Of a stretch of DNA of 58,815 bases, positions 33,429 through 41,096 are shown in pieces. The position numbers and the translations under genes are program-made. Location of the stretch: the NCBI GenBank assembly GCA_964499015.1, contig CAZCJA010000004.1, positions 1-58,815 of the forward strand, in the 5' to 3' direction. Under the pieces are notes generated by a model. That model was not told the origin of the DNA and did no database searches. It saw only the letters and a program-made list of their open reading frames with translations. Origin of the DNA: CAZCJA01 sp964499015 (GTDB lineage Bacteria > Elusimicrobiota > Elusimicrobia > F11). Position 1 is the stretch's first letter. Every line of letters starts with the position of its first letter.

Positions 33429-36400
33429 ATGATCAAACGGTTTAACATCAAGACATGGTTCATGCCCGCTCTGGTGGTGGTGTTCATCGGCGGCCTTCTG
33501 GGCGTGCGCGGCAAGACCGAAAAGGTTGAAGCCTATCCGGGCAGTAATTTGCGGCGCATGGTCGATGAGACCTGCGGCGCCTGCCATAACAATATGCACG
33601 TGCGGGCTCCCGGCGACTACAGTTTGGATTCGGGCGCTCTGGCCAAAACGCCGGGCGTGCTCGCAACCTCGCTCGGCATTGCCGATCCCACCGCTTTCGC
33701 CGCCGGCAGCACCGATCCCTTGACCGCGCTCATTATTCAGAAACCGATGGACGGCTCCGTCATGCCGCACGGCGGCATAAAAATTTCTTCGACCACGGCG
33801 GTAATGCAGGCGCTCATTGATTGGGTGAATAACGGTGCGCCTGCGGTGGACATGAACCGCGCGGCCCAACCGGCGGTTGCCTATCGTGCCGGCGTTGGCG
33901 CGGGCGAACACGAGATTGTCTACAGCCGCCGCACTTATCGCCGCCAGGGTTTCAACAGTTTGACCAATTATATGGCCGGTGGCGATTTGTACCGGATGCG
34001 TTTTACCCATGACGTCAGCACGACAACTCCAAACCCAATTACTCCCGGACAGCACGTCAATTTAACCGGCGGCGTTTGCTCCGATGTTCAGAACCCGACC
34101 GTATCGCTGGATGGAACAATGGTGGCGTTTGCCTGCAAACAAGGCGGACAGCCGTGGCAGATTTGGGAAATCGGCATTGACGGTACCGGCGCGCGCGCCA
34201 TCACCTCGGGCCCGGGCAATAAAATTCAGCCGGTGTATTTGCCGTATCTTCCCGACGGCACCGAAGCGGGCGACGGTTCTGGCGGCGTCGCTTACTTAAG
34301 CGACGTGGTCGGCTTCCGTGACGAATACGACCAGGGGGCCACGCTTGCCTTGTTTGTTTGCGATACCAACGGCAATAACACGCGCCAAATCGATTTCAAT
34401 CCGAGCCACGGCCTTCACCCGACGCTGCATTCCAGCGGCATGCTGATCTTCACGCGCTGGCAGCACAACGAACACCAGGGCCATAACTTCATGCCGCTGC
34501 ATCAAATGTCTATTTCCGACTACGCGACGGCCGGCACCAATTTATTCGGCGCGTACGGCGAACACGGCAGTTTGGGCCCGAGCGGCACCAATTCTTTGCA
34601 CGAAAGCGCCGAAATGATCGATCCGGCGGACGCGGCACAGGCGGGCTACATGATTGCGCGCGGCAGCGGCCGTGATGACGACGGCGGATCCATCGTCGGC
34701 CCGTTCTTGCCGAAGCTGGTCGGCTCCGTGGCGGCGCCGCCGACCACGAACGTGATCATGCGCGGGGAAAACGTTAATCGCCGCGGTGAAATGGGAATGA
34801 TGGCGTATATGAGCTCCGTCACTTTTCGCGAGCCGACGTCGCTTTTGGAAGACCTTTTTGTCGTGAGCGTGGCGACGCTGACGCACGTGACGGAAGAATT
34901 CAACACGTTCACGATGACCACCGAAACCACGCGCCACTTCGGCCATTTCGCTTTGCAGACGTTTACGCTTTCCGCGTCGAGCCAGCAAGTGTTGACGCAG
35001 ACGCCGCTTTTGGAAGTCGCGGGCATGACCGTGGACGAAGCGGTCCCCGTTTTGGTGCGGCCGATGCCGCCCAAAATCGGCAAACCGGTCGACCTCACAA
35101 AATTTACGGGCACATTTACCAGCGGTAACGTCACCGACCGCCAAAACGACAACCAACCCCGCGGCTTTACTGTGGATGACGTCTCTGTCGTGCGCTTTAT
35201 CCGTTCACTCCAGCTTTCGCAAGGCCGAATCGATACGGGCAAGCGGCGCGGCATCTCCACTCAAATTGTGGGCGAAGCCACGATTTCCAGCGACGGCTCA
35301 TTCTCGGCGCTGGTGCCGGCGAATGTGCCGATGCAATTCCAATTGATTGATAAAAACGGCCGCGTGCTGGTGAACCATAAGCCGTGGATCCACGTCGCCC
35401 CGGGCGCGACCGAACGCTGCGTGGGCTGCCATGCGACGCACAATCAAGCGCCGGCCGTGCAAACGCTTGAGGCGCGCCAGTTGCCCTCTCAGAACATCGA
35501 GGCGCGCCGCGTTACGCAATTCCATTTCCATCAGGACATTCAGCCGATTTTGAACGAGAACTGCATTTCCTGTCATGACAGCGCCAACGTGCAGGGCGCC
35601 TCCGGCTACAACCCCAACCGCGCGGGCAGCCAGGCCATCAGCTTGGTCGGCCGCTTCACGCCGGCAAACGTGACCGAGTCGTATCAGACACTGACCGGCA
35701 TCTCGCGCGACCGCAGCAACAGCGCGCTTGTGCGCACGCAGAATTCGCGCGGCAGCCCACTGATGCACTGGCTCACAGGCTCTTTGTTGACGGCGACGCC
35801 GCCCACCCCGTTCCCGAACCCGGCGGCGTTGGTCGACCACTCGCAAATGCTGGACGAAGATGAGCTCGATAAGATTGCCCGCTGGATCGACACCGGCACC
35901 AATTTCCGCGTCGTCGAAGACAACACGGCGAACGCTTTGCAGGCGCTCAGCACCAGCACGTACGCCAACGTCATCTGGCCGATTATGGAGGGCCGCGGCT
36001 GCGCCACGTGTCATGGAGACGGCGGAGCGGGACAGAACGCGATGGATTTGTCGGAAGGAGACGCCGAAGACGAAGAAGAGGCGATGGAAATGCGCATGGA
36101 GGCGCTCGCCGAACAAATGAATTTCATGATTCCTGAGGCAAGCCCGCTGCTGCGCAAGCCGCTTGGCGAAGCCTTGGGCGGAGTGTCCCACGTCGGCGGC
36201 CAGATCTGGACCGGTGTTAACGACCCCGATTACCTTTCGATCTATCAATGGATCGCCACCAGCAATCCGCAGCTTAACCCCGCGGCTGCTCCGAACGTCA
36301 GCGACCTGACGAACGTGGAAAATTATCCGAATCCGTTCCGCGACACCACGCAGTTCGTGTATCGCTTAAACGGTGTGGTGGCGACCAAGGTGGACCTCGA

Positions 36401-36611
36401 AATTTATTCCGTTAACGGGAAGCTCGTGCGGGAGTTGAGCGGTTCCACGATGACCGGCGGAGCGACGATGGGCTGGAATTCAATACCCTGGGACGGCAAG
36501 GATAAAAACGGTAAAGTGGTTTCCAATGATGTTTATTTCTTCGTGCTTAAGGCCGAATTCGGTGACGGGGCCAAAAAGAAAATCCGCGGCAAATGCGTAA
36601 AAGTCAACTAA
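33429..36611 (+). CDS. HzsA-related multiheme cytochrome with beta-propeller and FlgD-type tail
   Basis: 1060 aa. N-terminal hydrophobic segment (MPALVVVFIGGLLGV). Four heme-c motifs: CGACH near residue 48, CVGCH near 663, CISCH near 711 and CATCH near 856. Between the first and second lies a WD40/TolB-like propeller (TVSLDGTMVAFACKQGGQ, WQIWEIGIDGTGARAITS, HPTLHSSGMLIFTRW). The segment WIHVAPGATERCVGCH matches the class of HzsA-related proteins, named after the hydrazine synthase A subunit but widespread without that activity. Residues ~975-1060 are a FlgD-like tail (NYPNPFRDTTQFVY, LEIYSVNGKLVREL, WDGKDKNGKVV, final GKCVKVN). Its 3' end overlaps the next gene by 19 nt. I infer redox function; hydrazine metabolism is not implied. 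Confidence 0.75.
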   Translation: MIKRFNIKTWFMPALVVVFIGGLLGVRGKTEKVEAYPGSNLRRMVDETCGACHNNMHVRAPGDYSLDSGALAKTPGVLATSLGIADPTAFAAGSTDPLTALIIQKPMDGSVMPHGGIKISSTTAVMQALIDWVNNGAPAVDMNRAAQPAVAYRAGVGAGEHEIVYSRRTYRRQGFNSLTNYMAGGDLYRMRFTHDVSTTTPNPITPGQHVNLTGGVCSDVQNPTVSLDGTMVAFACKQGGQPWQIWEIGIDGTGARAITSGPGNKIQPVYLPYLPDGTEAGDGSGGVAYLSDVVGFRDEYDQGATLALFVCDTNGNNTRQIDFNPSHGLHPTLHSSGMLIFTRWQHNEHQGHNFMPLHQMSISDYATAGTNLFGAYGEHGSLGPSGTNSLHESAEMIDPADAAQAGYMIARGSGRDDDGGSIVGPFLPKLVGSVAAPPTTNVIMRGENVNRRGEMGMMAYMSSVTFREPTSLLEDLFVVSVATLTHVTEEFNTFTMTTETTRHFGHFALQTFTLSASSQQVLTQTPLLEVAGMTVDEAVPVLVRPMPPKIGKPVDLTKFTGTFTSGNVTDRQNDNQPRGFTVDDVSVVRFIRSLQLSQGRIDTGKRRGISTQIVGEATISSDGSFSALVPANVPMQFQLIDKNGRVLVNHKPWIHVAPGATERCVGCHATHNQAPAVQTLEARQLPSQNIEARRVTQFHFHQDIQPILNENCISCHDSANVQGASGYNPNRAGSQAISLVGRFTPANVTESYQTLTGISRDRSNSALVRTQNSRGSPLMHWLTGSLLTATPPTPFPNPAALVDHSQMLDEDELDKIARWIDTGTNFRVVEDNTANALQALSTSTYANVIWPIMEGRGCATCHGDGGAGQNAMDLSEGDAEDEEEAMEMRMEALAEQMNFMIPEASPLLRKPLGEALGGVSHVGGQIWTGVNDPDYLSIYQWIATSNPQLNPAAAPNVSDLTNVENYPNPFRDTTQFVYRLNGVVATKVDLEIYSVNGKLVRELSGSTMTGGATMGWNSIPWDGKDKNGKVVSNDVYFFVLKAEFGDGAKKKIRGKCVKVN

Positions 36612-37036
36612 TCGCAATCGCGGCCCTCTTCCTTTTTTCCTGCACCAAAGAAAAACGAAGCGCAATCTCGAACAACTCCATTACCAACCCACCCGGCGCC
36701 GCTAACTTCACGAGTTTGCAGACGGACATTTTCGCGCTGAGCTGCGCGGTTTCCGGCTGCCACGATAACCGCGCCACGCCCGCCGGCAATTTAAATTTGT
36801 CCAGCGTCGATAAAAGCCACGCGGCGATTGTCAATATCGCCAGCGTTCAGGTGCCCTCGAAAGCGTTGGTTGTGCCCAACGATCCGGCCAATAGCTACTT
36901 CTTGGCGAAATTAGACGGGACGTATTCGGCTCTGGGGGGGAACGGCGTTCGCATGCCGCAGTTTGCGGCGGCGCTGTCTCAGGAAGATTTGGACCGGATT
37001 ATCACGTGGATTAACAACGGCGCGCCGAAGGATTAA
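36593..37036 (+). CDS. Cytochrome c-like lipoprotein with CX4CH heme motif
   Basis: 147 aa, lipoprotein signal peptide with lipobox LFSC (C17). The heme-binding motif reads CAVSGCH (C51, C56, H57), i.e. CX4CH rather than CX2CH. A downstream GVRMPQF supplies a candidate methionine axial ligand and the ending DLDRIITWINNGAP is the usual C-terminal helix of monoheme cytochrome domains. It overlaps the multiheme gene by 19 nt and is certainly in its operon. Probably a membrane-anchored electron shuttle; whether heme attaches to CX4CH in this organism is open. Confidence 0.7.
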   Translation: MRKSQLIAIAALFLFSCTKEKRSAISNNSITNPPGAANFTSLQTDIFALSCAVSGCHDNRATPAGNLNLSSVDKSHAAIVNIASVQVPSKALVVPNDPANSYFLAKLDGTYSALGGNGVRMPQFAAALSQEDLDRIITWINNGAPKD

Positions 37037-37040
37037 GACG

Positions 37041-38138
37041 CTAAAAGAAGAAGTGGGTTTGTATGGCTACGTCGTCGTTGGAACGTTCCGTTGGTTGTTC
37101 GCGATTGTTACGGTAAAACGCCTCAATATTCAAATGATCGGCCGGCGACACCTGCAGGCTGGCCACCCACCGCTCCAATAAATCCGCCGACAGCGAACGA
37201 TTGGGATCCAGACGCTCGTAGCGAATTTTGGCGTAGCTTCGCCATTTTTTGACGGGCGTTTGAAAATTGTACACGAGTTCGGCGTACGACGCGGAGCTTT
37301 GCGTCGAGCCTGTCACCGTGAATTGTTCGTCCTCGCCCTCGTCGTGTTCAAATAATAACGCGAACGGCCCCGCTCTCAGCCAGCCGAATCCGCCGTAGCG
37401 CAAAATCCGCCGGTCTTCCACTTCGTTGTCGTTGGTGTACATCGATCCGCCGAGGCTGGCGTGTTTGGTGATGAAGCCCGCGCGGCGCGTCACCGCGCGT
37501 TTGTTGCCGCCCTGGCTGTTCGGCAGGGAGCGCGATTCTTGTCCGATCACACCGGCCGTCATGGCAATGTTCACGAACCAGGGGCGGCCGTTGTAGCCGG
37601 CTTCGATGCCCGAATCTTTGTAGCGCACGCCGAAAAGCTTGGCGCCAATGCCGCGTTCTTCGAAATTGCGGGAGCTCGTTTCCACGCGGCCTTCCTTAAT
37701 GAACGATGTGTGGTCGGCAAACAGGAGGCCGTAAGGAAGAGTGAAGAAGCCGGCGCGGACGTACAGGCTCTGATTGACGTTGTGCAGCATCGCCCACATC
37801 TCGCGCAGCGTGCCGAAATCCTGGCTGGCCGAAATGGTGAGCGTGTCTTTAAGGAGATAGCCGAAATGGAGCGCGCCTTCCATGGGGAAAAGCACCACGC
37901 GGTCGTCGGCCGGGTCGCGCGCGTCATAGAGGAACATGAAGCGCAGGTCGCCGCTCATGAAGAACTTATCGGTGATGTAGCCGGGGTCCATCTGGCTGGT
38001 CGGCTTGCGGCCAAAACCGCCCATCGGGCCGACGTGACAGGCCATACAATTCGAACCGCTGAACGCGGAATATTCGGGATAGGCAAAAAGAGGGGAAGCG
38101 CAGGTGAAAAATAAAATCGCGGCGATTAGGTGTCTCAC
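37041..38138 (-). CDS. Cyc2-like outer-membrane cytochrome-porin fusion
   Basis: 365 aa, signal peptide MRHLIAAILFFTCASPLFA. Directly after cleavage comes one heme-c motif in YPEYSAFSGSNCMACHVGPM (C31, C34, H35) followed by GGFGRKPTS. The rest (~60-365) alternates as amphipathic beta strands with aromatic girdles and ends in HFFF, the C-terminal Phe typical of outer-membrane barrels. An N-terminal monoheme plug fused to a porin is the architecture of Cyc2, the outer-membrane iron oxidase, whose consensus also has CxxCH followed by an FGR segment. Convergent with the CX4CH lipoprotein gene, 4 nt apart. Function as electron conduit is inferred. Confidence 0.65.
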   Translation of the reverse strand: MRHLIAAILFFTCASPLFAYPEYSAFSGSNCMACHVGPMGGFGRKPTSQMDPGYITDKFFMSGDLRFMFLYDARDPADDRVVLFPMEGALHFGYLLKDTLTISASQDFGTLREMWAMLHNVNQSLYVRAGFFTLPYGLLFADHTSFIKEGRVETSSRNFEERGIGAKLFGVRYKDSGIEAGYNGRPWFVNIAMTAGVIGQESRSLPNSQGGNKRAVTRRAGFITKHASLGGSMYTNDNEVEDRRILRYGGFGWLRAGPFALLFEHDEGEDEQFTVTGSTQSSASYAELVYNFQTPVKKWRSYAKIRYERLDPNRSLSADLLERWVASLQVSPADHLNIEAFYRNNREQPTERSNDDVAIQTHFFF

Positions 38139-38226
38139 GGCTGGTGAGTATAAACGAAGTGAACGCGCCCAAGCAAGAAGTGCGTTGCGTTAATGTAGGG
38201 GCTTGAATTTTCCTCGATATGGGGTC

Positions 38227-38655
38227 ATGTTTAAGAACAAACAACCTATGGTCCAACGAAAATTAACACGTTTTTTCGTCATTAACCCGCGTCCTGACCG
38301 CCGCATCGAATCGCGCTATTCCGCGCGGACGGACGTGGTGGTCAAATTGGCAGATGGGCCGTCCGACAATAAAATCCAGCCGGCCGTGGCCTATGAAGTG
38401 GGACAATTCGGCATGAGGTTGGAGATTGCAGCTAAACTCGCTCCCGGAACCCAAATCCAAGTGGCGTTTCCAAACACGCTCGACAACGTGCGCTGTTTCG
38501 GCCGCGTGATTTGGACTCAGGTCTCCAAGGCGGGGCCCGGACACGAGTCCGGGTTGGCTATCGATAACTGGTACGGCATTACCGACGGGCCGGCCTCGTG
38601 GAAAAAATTCGTCGGGCCCCACCCCAAAAAAGACCGCCGCATTATTAAACGCTAG
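38227..38655 (+). CDS. PilZ-domain protein
   Basis: 143 aa from the ATG at 38227 (GGGG close upstream); a TTG at 38203 or the ATG at 38248 are alternatives. The PilZ c-di-GMP pattern is present: the N-terminal arginine motif RRIESRYSAR, the beta strand VVVKL, a degenerate D/NxSxxG as YEVGQFGMRLE, and later VRCFGRVIW. Because the second motif is degenerate, c-di-GMP binding is uncertain. It could control motility, polysaccharide or the neighbouring surface proteins. Confidence 0.7.
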   Translation: MFKNKQPMVQRKLTRFFVINPRPDRRIESRYSARTDVVVKLADGPSDNKIQPAVAYEVGQFGMRLEIAAKLAPGTQIQVAFPNTLDNVRCFGRVIWTQVSKAGPGHESGLAIDNWYGITDGPASWKKFVGPHPKKDRRIIKR

Positions 38656-38668
38656 GTATCAATGCCTG

Positions 38669-38685
38669 CGCGCTCAGCGCGTTTT
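38669..38685 (+). terminator. Short hairpin followed by TTTT after the PilZ gene
   Basis: CGCGC (38669-38673) and GCGCG (38677-38681) pair around TCA, followed by TTTT (38682-38685). It lies 14 nt after the PilZ stop and reaches into the 3' end of the convergent gene. The stem has only 5 bp, so it is a weak candidate for an intrinsic terminator. Confidence 0.35.
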
Positions 38686-39123
38686 AAGCTGAACTGAATC
38701 TCCCGCCTTGAGGCTGCCGATCCGCGTCCGTTTTCCGTTAACCGTCATCGACGTGCGGTTGTTGAGCGTAACGTCATGTACTTGGCCGCTGGCATCACGA
38801 ATGCTCACGCGATTGTTTGCCGAGTCGACGGTTTCAACGGTTCCGTTAATGTTGCCGGTTCCAGCCGATCTGCCTTTTGGGGTGCTTTTATTGATTCCAC
38901 CTTCAGTGGGAACCATTCCGGTTTCCGGAGATGTTTTTGAGTTTCCGGTATCGCTGACGTTTGGTTCAACGCCTGTCGCATCGTTCTGCCGTACCGGATT
39001 TATTTCGCGCGGCGACACCTGCCCCGGGGGATTGGTGGTTGGGCTGTCGGCGGATTTAGCGGTCACGTTCAGGCCCAATAAAGCGAAGCTGGTTAGAACG
39101 GTCCATTTTGTTGAGTTCTTCAT
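38674..39123 (-). CDS. Exported protein with small OB-like (DUF5666-type) domain
   Basis: 149 aa with a signal peptide (MKNSTKWTVLTSFALLGLNVTA). Residues ~25-85 are low-complexity, rich in Pro, Ser, Thr, Gly and Asn, a probable flexible linker. Residues ~88-149 form a compact beta domain: NINGTVETVDSANNRVSIRD, VHDVTLNNRTSMTVNGK and SLKAGDSVQLKTR, the pattern of DUF5666-like OB domains. Upstream on the minus strand is a good Shine-Dalgarno (AAGGAGG). Function unknown; it lies beside the stress cluster. Confidence 0.6.
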   Translation of the reverse strand: MKNSTKWTVLTSFALLGLNVTAKSADSPTTNPPGQVSPREINPVRQNDATGVEPNVSDTGNSKTSPETGMVPTEGGINKSTPKGRSAGTGNINGTVETVDSANNRVSIRDASGQVHDVTLNNRTSMTVNGKRTRIGSLKAGDSVQLKTR

Positions 39124-39153
39124 ACGTCCTCCTTGTTTATGTTTGGCTTAAAG

Positions 39154-39261
39154 TTAAAGAGTTCCGGCTTCGGCGGCGCGTTTTAGTTTTTCGTTGGCAA
39201 TGATGGCCACTTCGACGCGTCGGTTAGCGGTGCGCACGGCGTCCACCCGCGCAGCCTGTTC
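39154..39261 (-). pseudogene. Remnant of an OmpA-family gene (C-terminal end only)
   Basis: In the 307-bp gap 39124-39430 the minus strand encodes 35 residues with the unmistakable OmpA C-terminal pattern: ARVDAVRTANRRVEVAIIAN followed by EKLKRAAEAGTL and a stop. An in-frame TAG (39262-39264) and the lack of upstream OmpA sequence show that the gene is broken. Above the TAG the same frame stays open for ~35 codons but is not recognisable. The rest of the gap holds the promoter at 39367-39390 and nothing else that I can identify. Confidence 0.6.
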
Positions 39262-39366
39262 CTAATTATTAATGAAATGAAAATTGGTGCGGTCGTTGCT
39301 TTTGTGTTCATGCCAGAAATACGCGGGCCGCACGTGAAAGTTCAACGTAAATTTCGCGCGTGGTTC

Positions 39367-39390
39367 GAACTAGTTTTAACACGCCACGTA
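39367..39390 (+). promoter_or_regulatory. ECF-type promoter GAAC-N16-CGTA for the small lipoprotein/dps operon
   Basis: GAAC (39367-39370), 16-nt spacer and CGTA (39387-39390), 40 nt before the ATG at 39431. AAC-N16-CGTA is the geometry of ECF sigma promoters such as Bacillus SigW. The same motif with the same spacer occurs before sodB at 41566-41589. Confidence 0.5.
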
Positions 39391-39430
39391 GTTTCCGTGT
39401 AGGCAACGAAATGACAGGAGGGATAATGAA

Positions 39431-39616
39431 ATGGACAAACGCAAAAACAAAACAAATCTCTGGATGATTTTAACCGCGCTCGCGCTCGTGCAGATCGGCG
39501 TGGGCTGCAAACCGCAGATGACGGGGCAAAAAATTGAAGATAAAGCGGAAGACGTCGGCCATGAAGTGGAACAAGGCATCGAGCGAGCCAAAGAAAATGT
39601 CAAAGAGGCGAAATAA
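39431..39616 (+). CDS. Small entericidin-like lipoprotein
   Basis: 61 aa, SD AGGAGGG 7 nt before the ATG. The leader LWMILTALALVQIGVGC ends in a lipobox-like Gly-Val-Gly-Cys. The mature part (~35 residues) is a charged amphipathic helix, KIEDKAEDVGHEVEQGIERA, resembling entericidin-type and other small stress lipoproteins. First gene of an operon with dps. Such lipoproteins are induced by envelope or stationary-phase stress, which fits the ECF-type promoter. Confidence 0.7.
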   Translation: MDKRKNKTNLWMILTALALVQIGVGCKPQMTGQKIEDKAEDVGHEVEQGIERAKENVKEAK

Positions 39617-39639
39617 CGATTCAGACAGAAGGAGAGCAT

Positions 39640-40116
39640 ATGACCACGGAAACGAAGGAAAGAGAAAAAACGGCCACAAACGAAGTGGCCCAGAAAATGC
39701 AGGAATTTTTGGCGGGCATCTACACGCTTTACGTCAAAACGCAAAACTTTCACTGGAACGTAACGGGGCCGCTTTTTCCGCAGCTGCATGAGCTCTTCGA
39801 TAAGCAATATAAGGAACTGGCCGTGGAGATTGATGAGGTCGCCGAGCAGATCCGGTCCATGGGGTTTTTCGTACCGGCTTCTTTGGTCGCTTTCGAAGAA
39901 ATTTCCCACGTCCAGGATCAGAAGGGGGCTCCCATGCCTGCGCAGGAAATGATCCGAATTTTGGTTCAAGACCATCAGGCGATCGTCGAAGAAGGCAAGG
40001 AGCTCTTTAATTTGCTGGAAGATCATAATGATCCGGCAACGTCCGATTTGGTGATTGATTCGGTGAAGCGCCACCAGAAAAACGCATGGATGCTGCGCAG
40101 TTCATTAGAAAAATAA
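39640..40116 (+). CDS. dps: Dps-family ferritin-like DNA-protection protein
   Basis: 158 aa. Dps subunits form dodecamers that oxidise and store iron and protect DNA from peroxide. The ferroxidase ligands are visible: NFHWNVTGPLF (His), LHELFDKQYKELAVEIDEVAEQI (His, Asp, Glu at the subunit interface). Length is typical. The SD AAGGAGA precedes the ATG. It sits between the small lipoprotein and an outer-membrane barrel gene, all with short gaps and strong ribosome binding sites. Confidence 0.93.
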   Translation: MTTETKEREKTATNEVAQKMQEFLAGIYTLYVKTQNFHWNVTGPLFPQLHELFDKQYKELAVEIDEVAEQIRSMGFFVPASLVAFEEISHVQDQKGAPMPAQEMIRILVQDHQAIVEEGKELFNLLEDHNDPATSDLVIDSVKRHQKNAWMLRSSLEK

Positions 40117-40135
40117 ACAACGGGAGGAGTTAAAC

Positions 40136-40720
40136 GTGACCAAATACATAAAGACGACATTCTTATCGGTTCTGGCGCTATCCGCATTCGCGGTGATCAC
40201 GCCGGCCGCTAACGCACAAGAAGGCGATGACCGTGGTTTTTCCATCGGCGGCCGTGGTTCGCATTTTGATCCAAAGGACGGAGACGGTCAGTGGAGCGGC
40301 GGCGCGCAGCTGCGCTTCTTTTTATCCGACACGTTCGCGCTCGAAGGTTCGGCGGATTTCCGCCGCGACGAATACGACACCATTCTCGGCGAAACCGAGG
40401 TGCAAACCATCCCGGTGCAGGCGTCCATCCTGGGTTATTTGATTAAAGCCAATCCCGTCGGCGTTTTTTTCCTCGCGGGTCCCGGTTGGTATTACACGCG
40501 CATCGAACCGCCGTCGCCATTCGACGACAAAACCGATCATCGGTTCGGATTCCATGCGGGCGGCGGTGTTGAAGTCCGTTTGAATGAATCCTGGTCCATT
40601 GACGGCACGTATCGCCACATCTGGCTGGAAGAATTTGAATCGCAGGATTCGAGCGTGAGTGAAAAAGAGTTTGACGACAGCGGTGAGATGATCACCGTCG
40701 GTTTAAACCTTAGCTTCTAA
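40136..40720 (+). CDS. Outer-membrane beta-barrel protein
   Basis: 194 aa, GTG start with SD GGGAGGAG, signal peptide VTKYIKTTFLSVLALSAFA ending near ANAQ. The mature protein has eight or so alternating strands (QLRFFLSDTFALEGSADFR, GVFFLAGPGWYYTRIEPP, FHAGGGVEVRLNESWSIDG) and ends MITVGLNLSF with the C-terminal Phe recognised by the Bam machinery. It belongs with OmpA-barrel/OmpW/opacity-like small barrels. Fourth-position neighbour of dps suggests a stress-induced envelope protein. Confidence 0.75.
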   Translation: MTKYIKTTFLSVLALSAFAVITPAANAQEGDDRGFSIGGRGSHFDPKDGDGQWSGGAQLRFFLSDTFALEGSADFRRDEYDTILGETEVQTIPVQASILGYLIKANPVGVFFLAGPGWYYTRIEPPSPFDDKTDHRFGFHAGGGVEVRLNESWSIDGTYRHIWLEEFESQDSSVSEKEFDDSGEMITVGLNLSF

Positions 40721-40742
40721 CGAAACAAACACAGGAGGGCAT

Positions 40743-41096
40743 ATGAACATTGAGAAAACGATCAATAATGTGGATAAAAAGCTTAAAGCTGGGGAAGACG
40801 CGGCCTACGATAAAGTTGACGCGGCGCGCCGCCAGGGCAAAGAGTGGGCAGAAGACGCCGCTGGCGCGGCTGAAGAGCGCATGGACTTGGTGCGTGAAAC
40901 CCTTGAGGAATCATGGGACAAAGCCAAAAAAACCGGCGCGAACATTGAGAAAAAAATCGAGGAATACGGCAAGCAGGGCCTGAAAAGCGCCCAGCAGTAC
41001 ACGCAGAAGAACCCGTTGAAAGTCGTGGGCATCGCGCTCGCGCTCGGCGTCGTTCTCGGCGGCGCCCTTTGGGCCGCGGCTTCGTCCAAAGAATAA
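40743..41096 (+). CDS. ElaB/YqjD/DUF883-like membrane-anchored protein
   Basis: 117 aa. Residues 1-85 form a long amphipathic, highly charged helix (KLKAGEDAAYDKVDAARRQG, ETLEESWDKAKKTGANIEKK); the C-terminal ~22 residues are a membrane segment, VVGIALALGVVLGGALWAAA. This is the architecture of the ElaB/YgaM/YqjD family, inner-membrane proteins that bind ribosomes in stationary phase in E. coli. SD GGAGG before the ATG; the stop overlaps the next start (TAATG). Confidence 0.75.
   Translation: MNIEKTINNVDKKLKAGEDAAYDKVDAARRQGKEWAEDAAGAAEERMDLVRETLEESWDKAKKTGANIEKKIEEYGKQGLKSAQQYTQKNPLKVVGIALALGVVLGGALWAAASSKE

Noticed and set aside
35298..36248. 316-codon minus-strand open frame across the multiheme gene
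   Set aside because: Antisense shadow; the plus strand has heme motifs and the FlgD-type tail.
39130..39176. GGAACTC upstream of the DUF5666-like gene as ECF -35
   Set aside because: No CGTA at 16 nt, and the sequence is part of the OmpA remnant.
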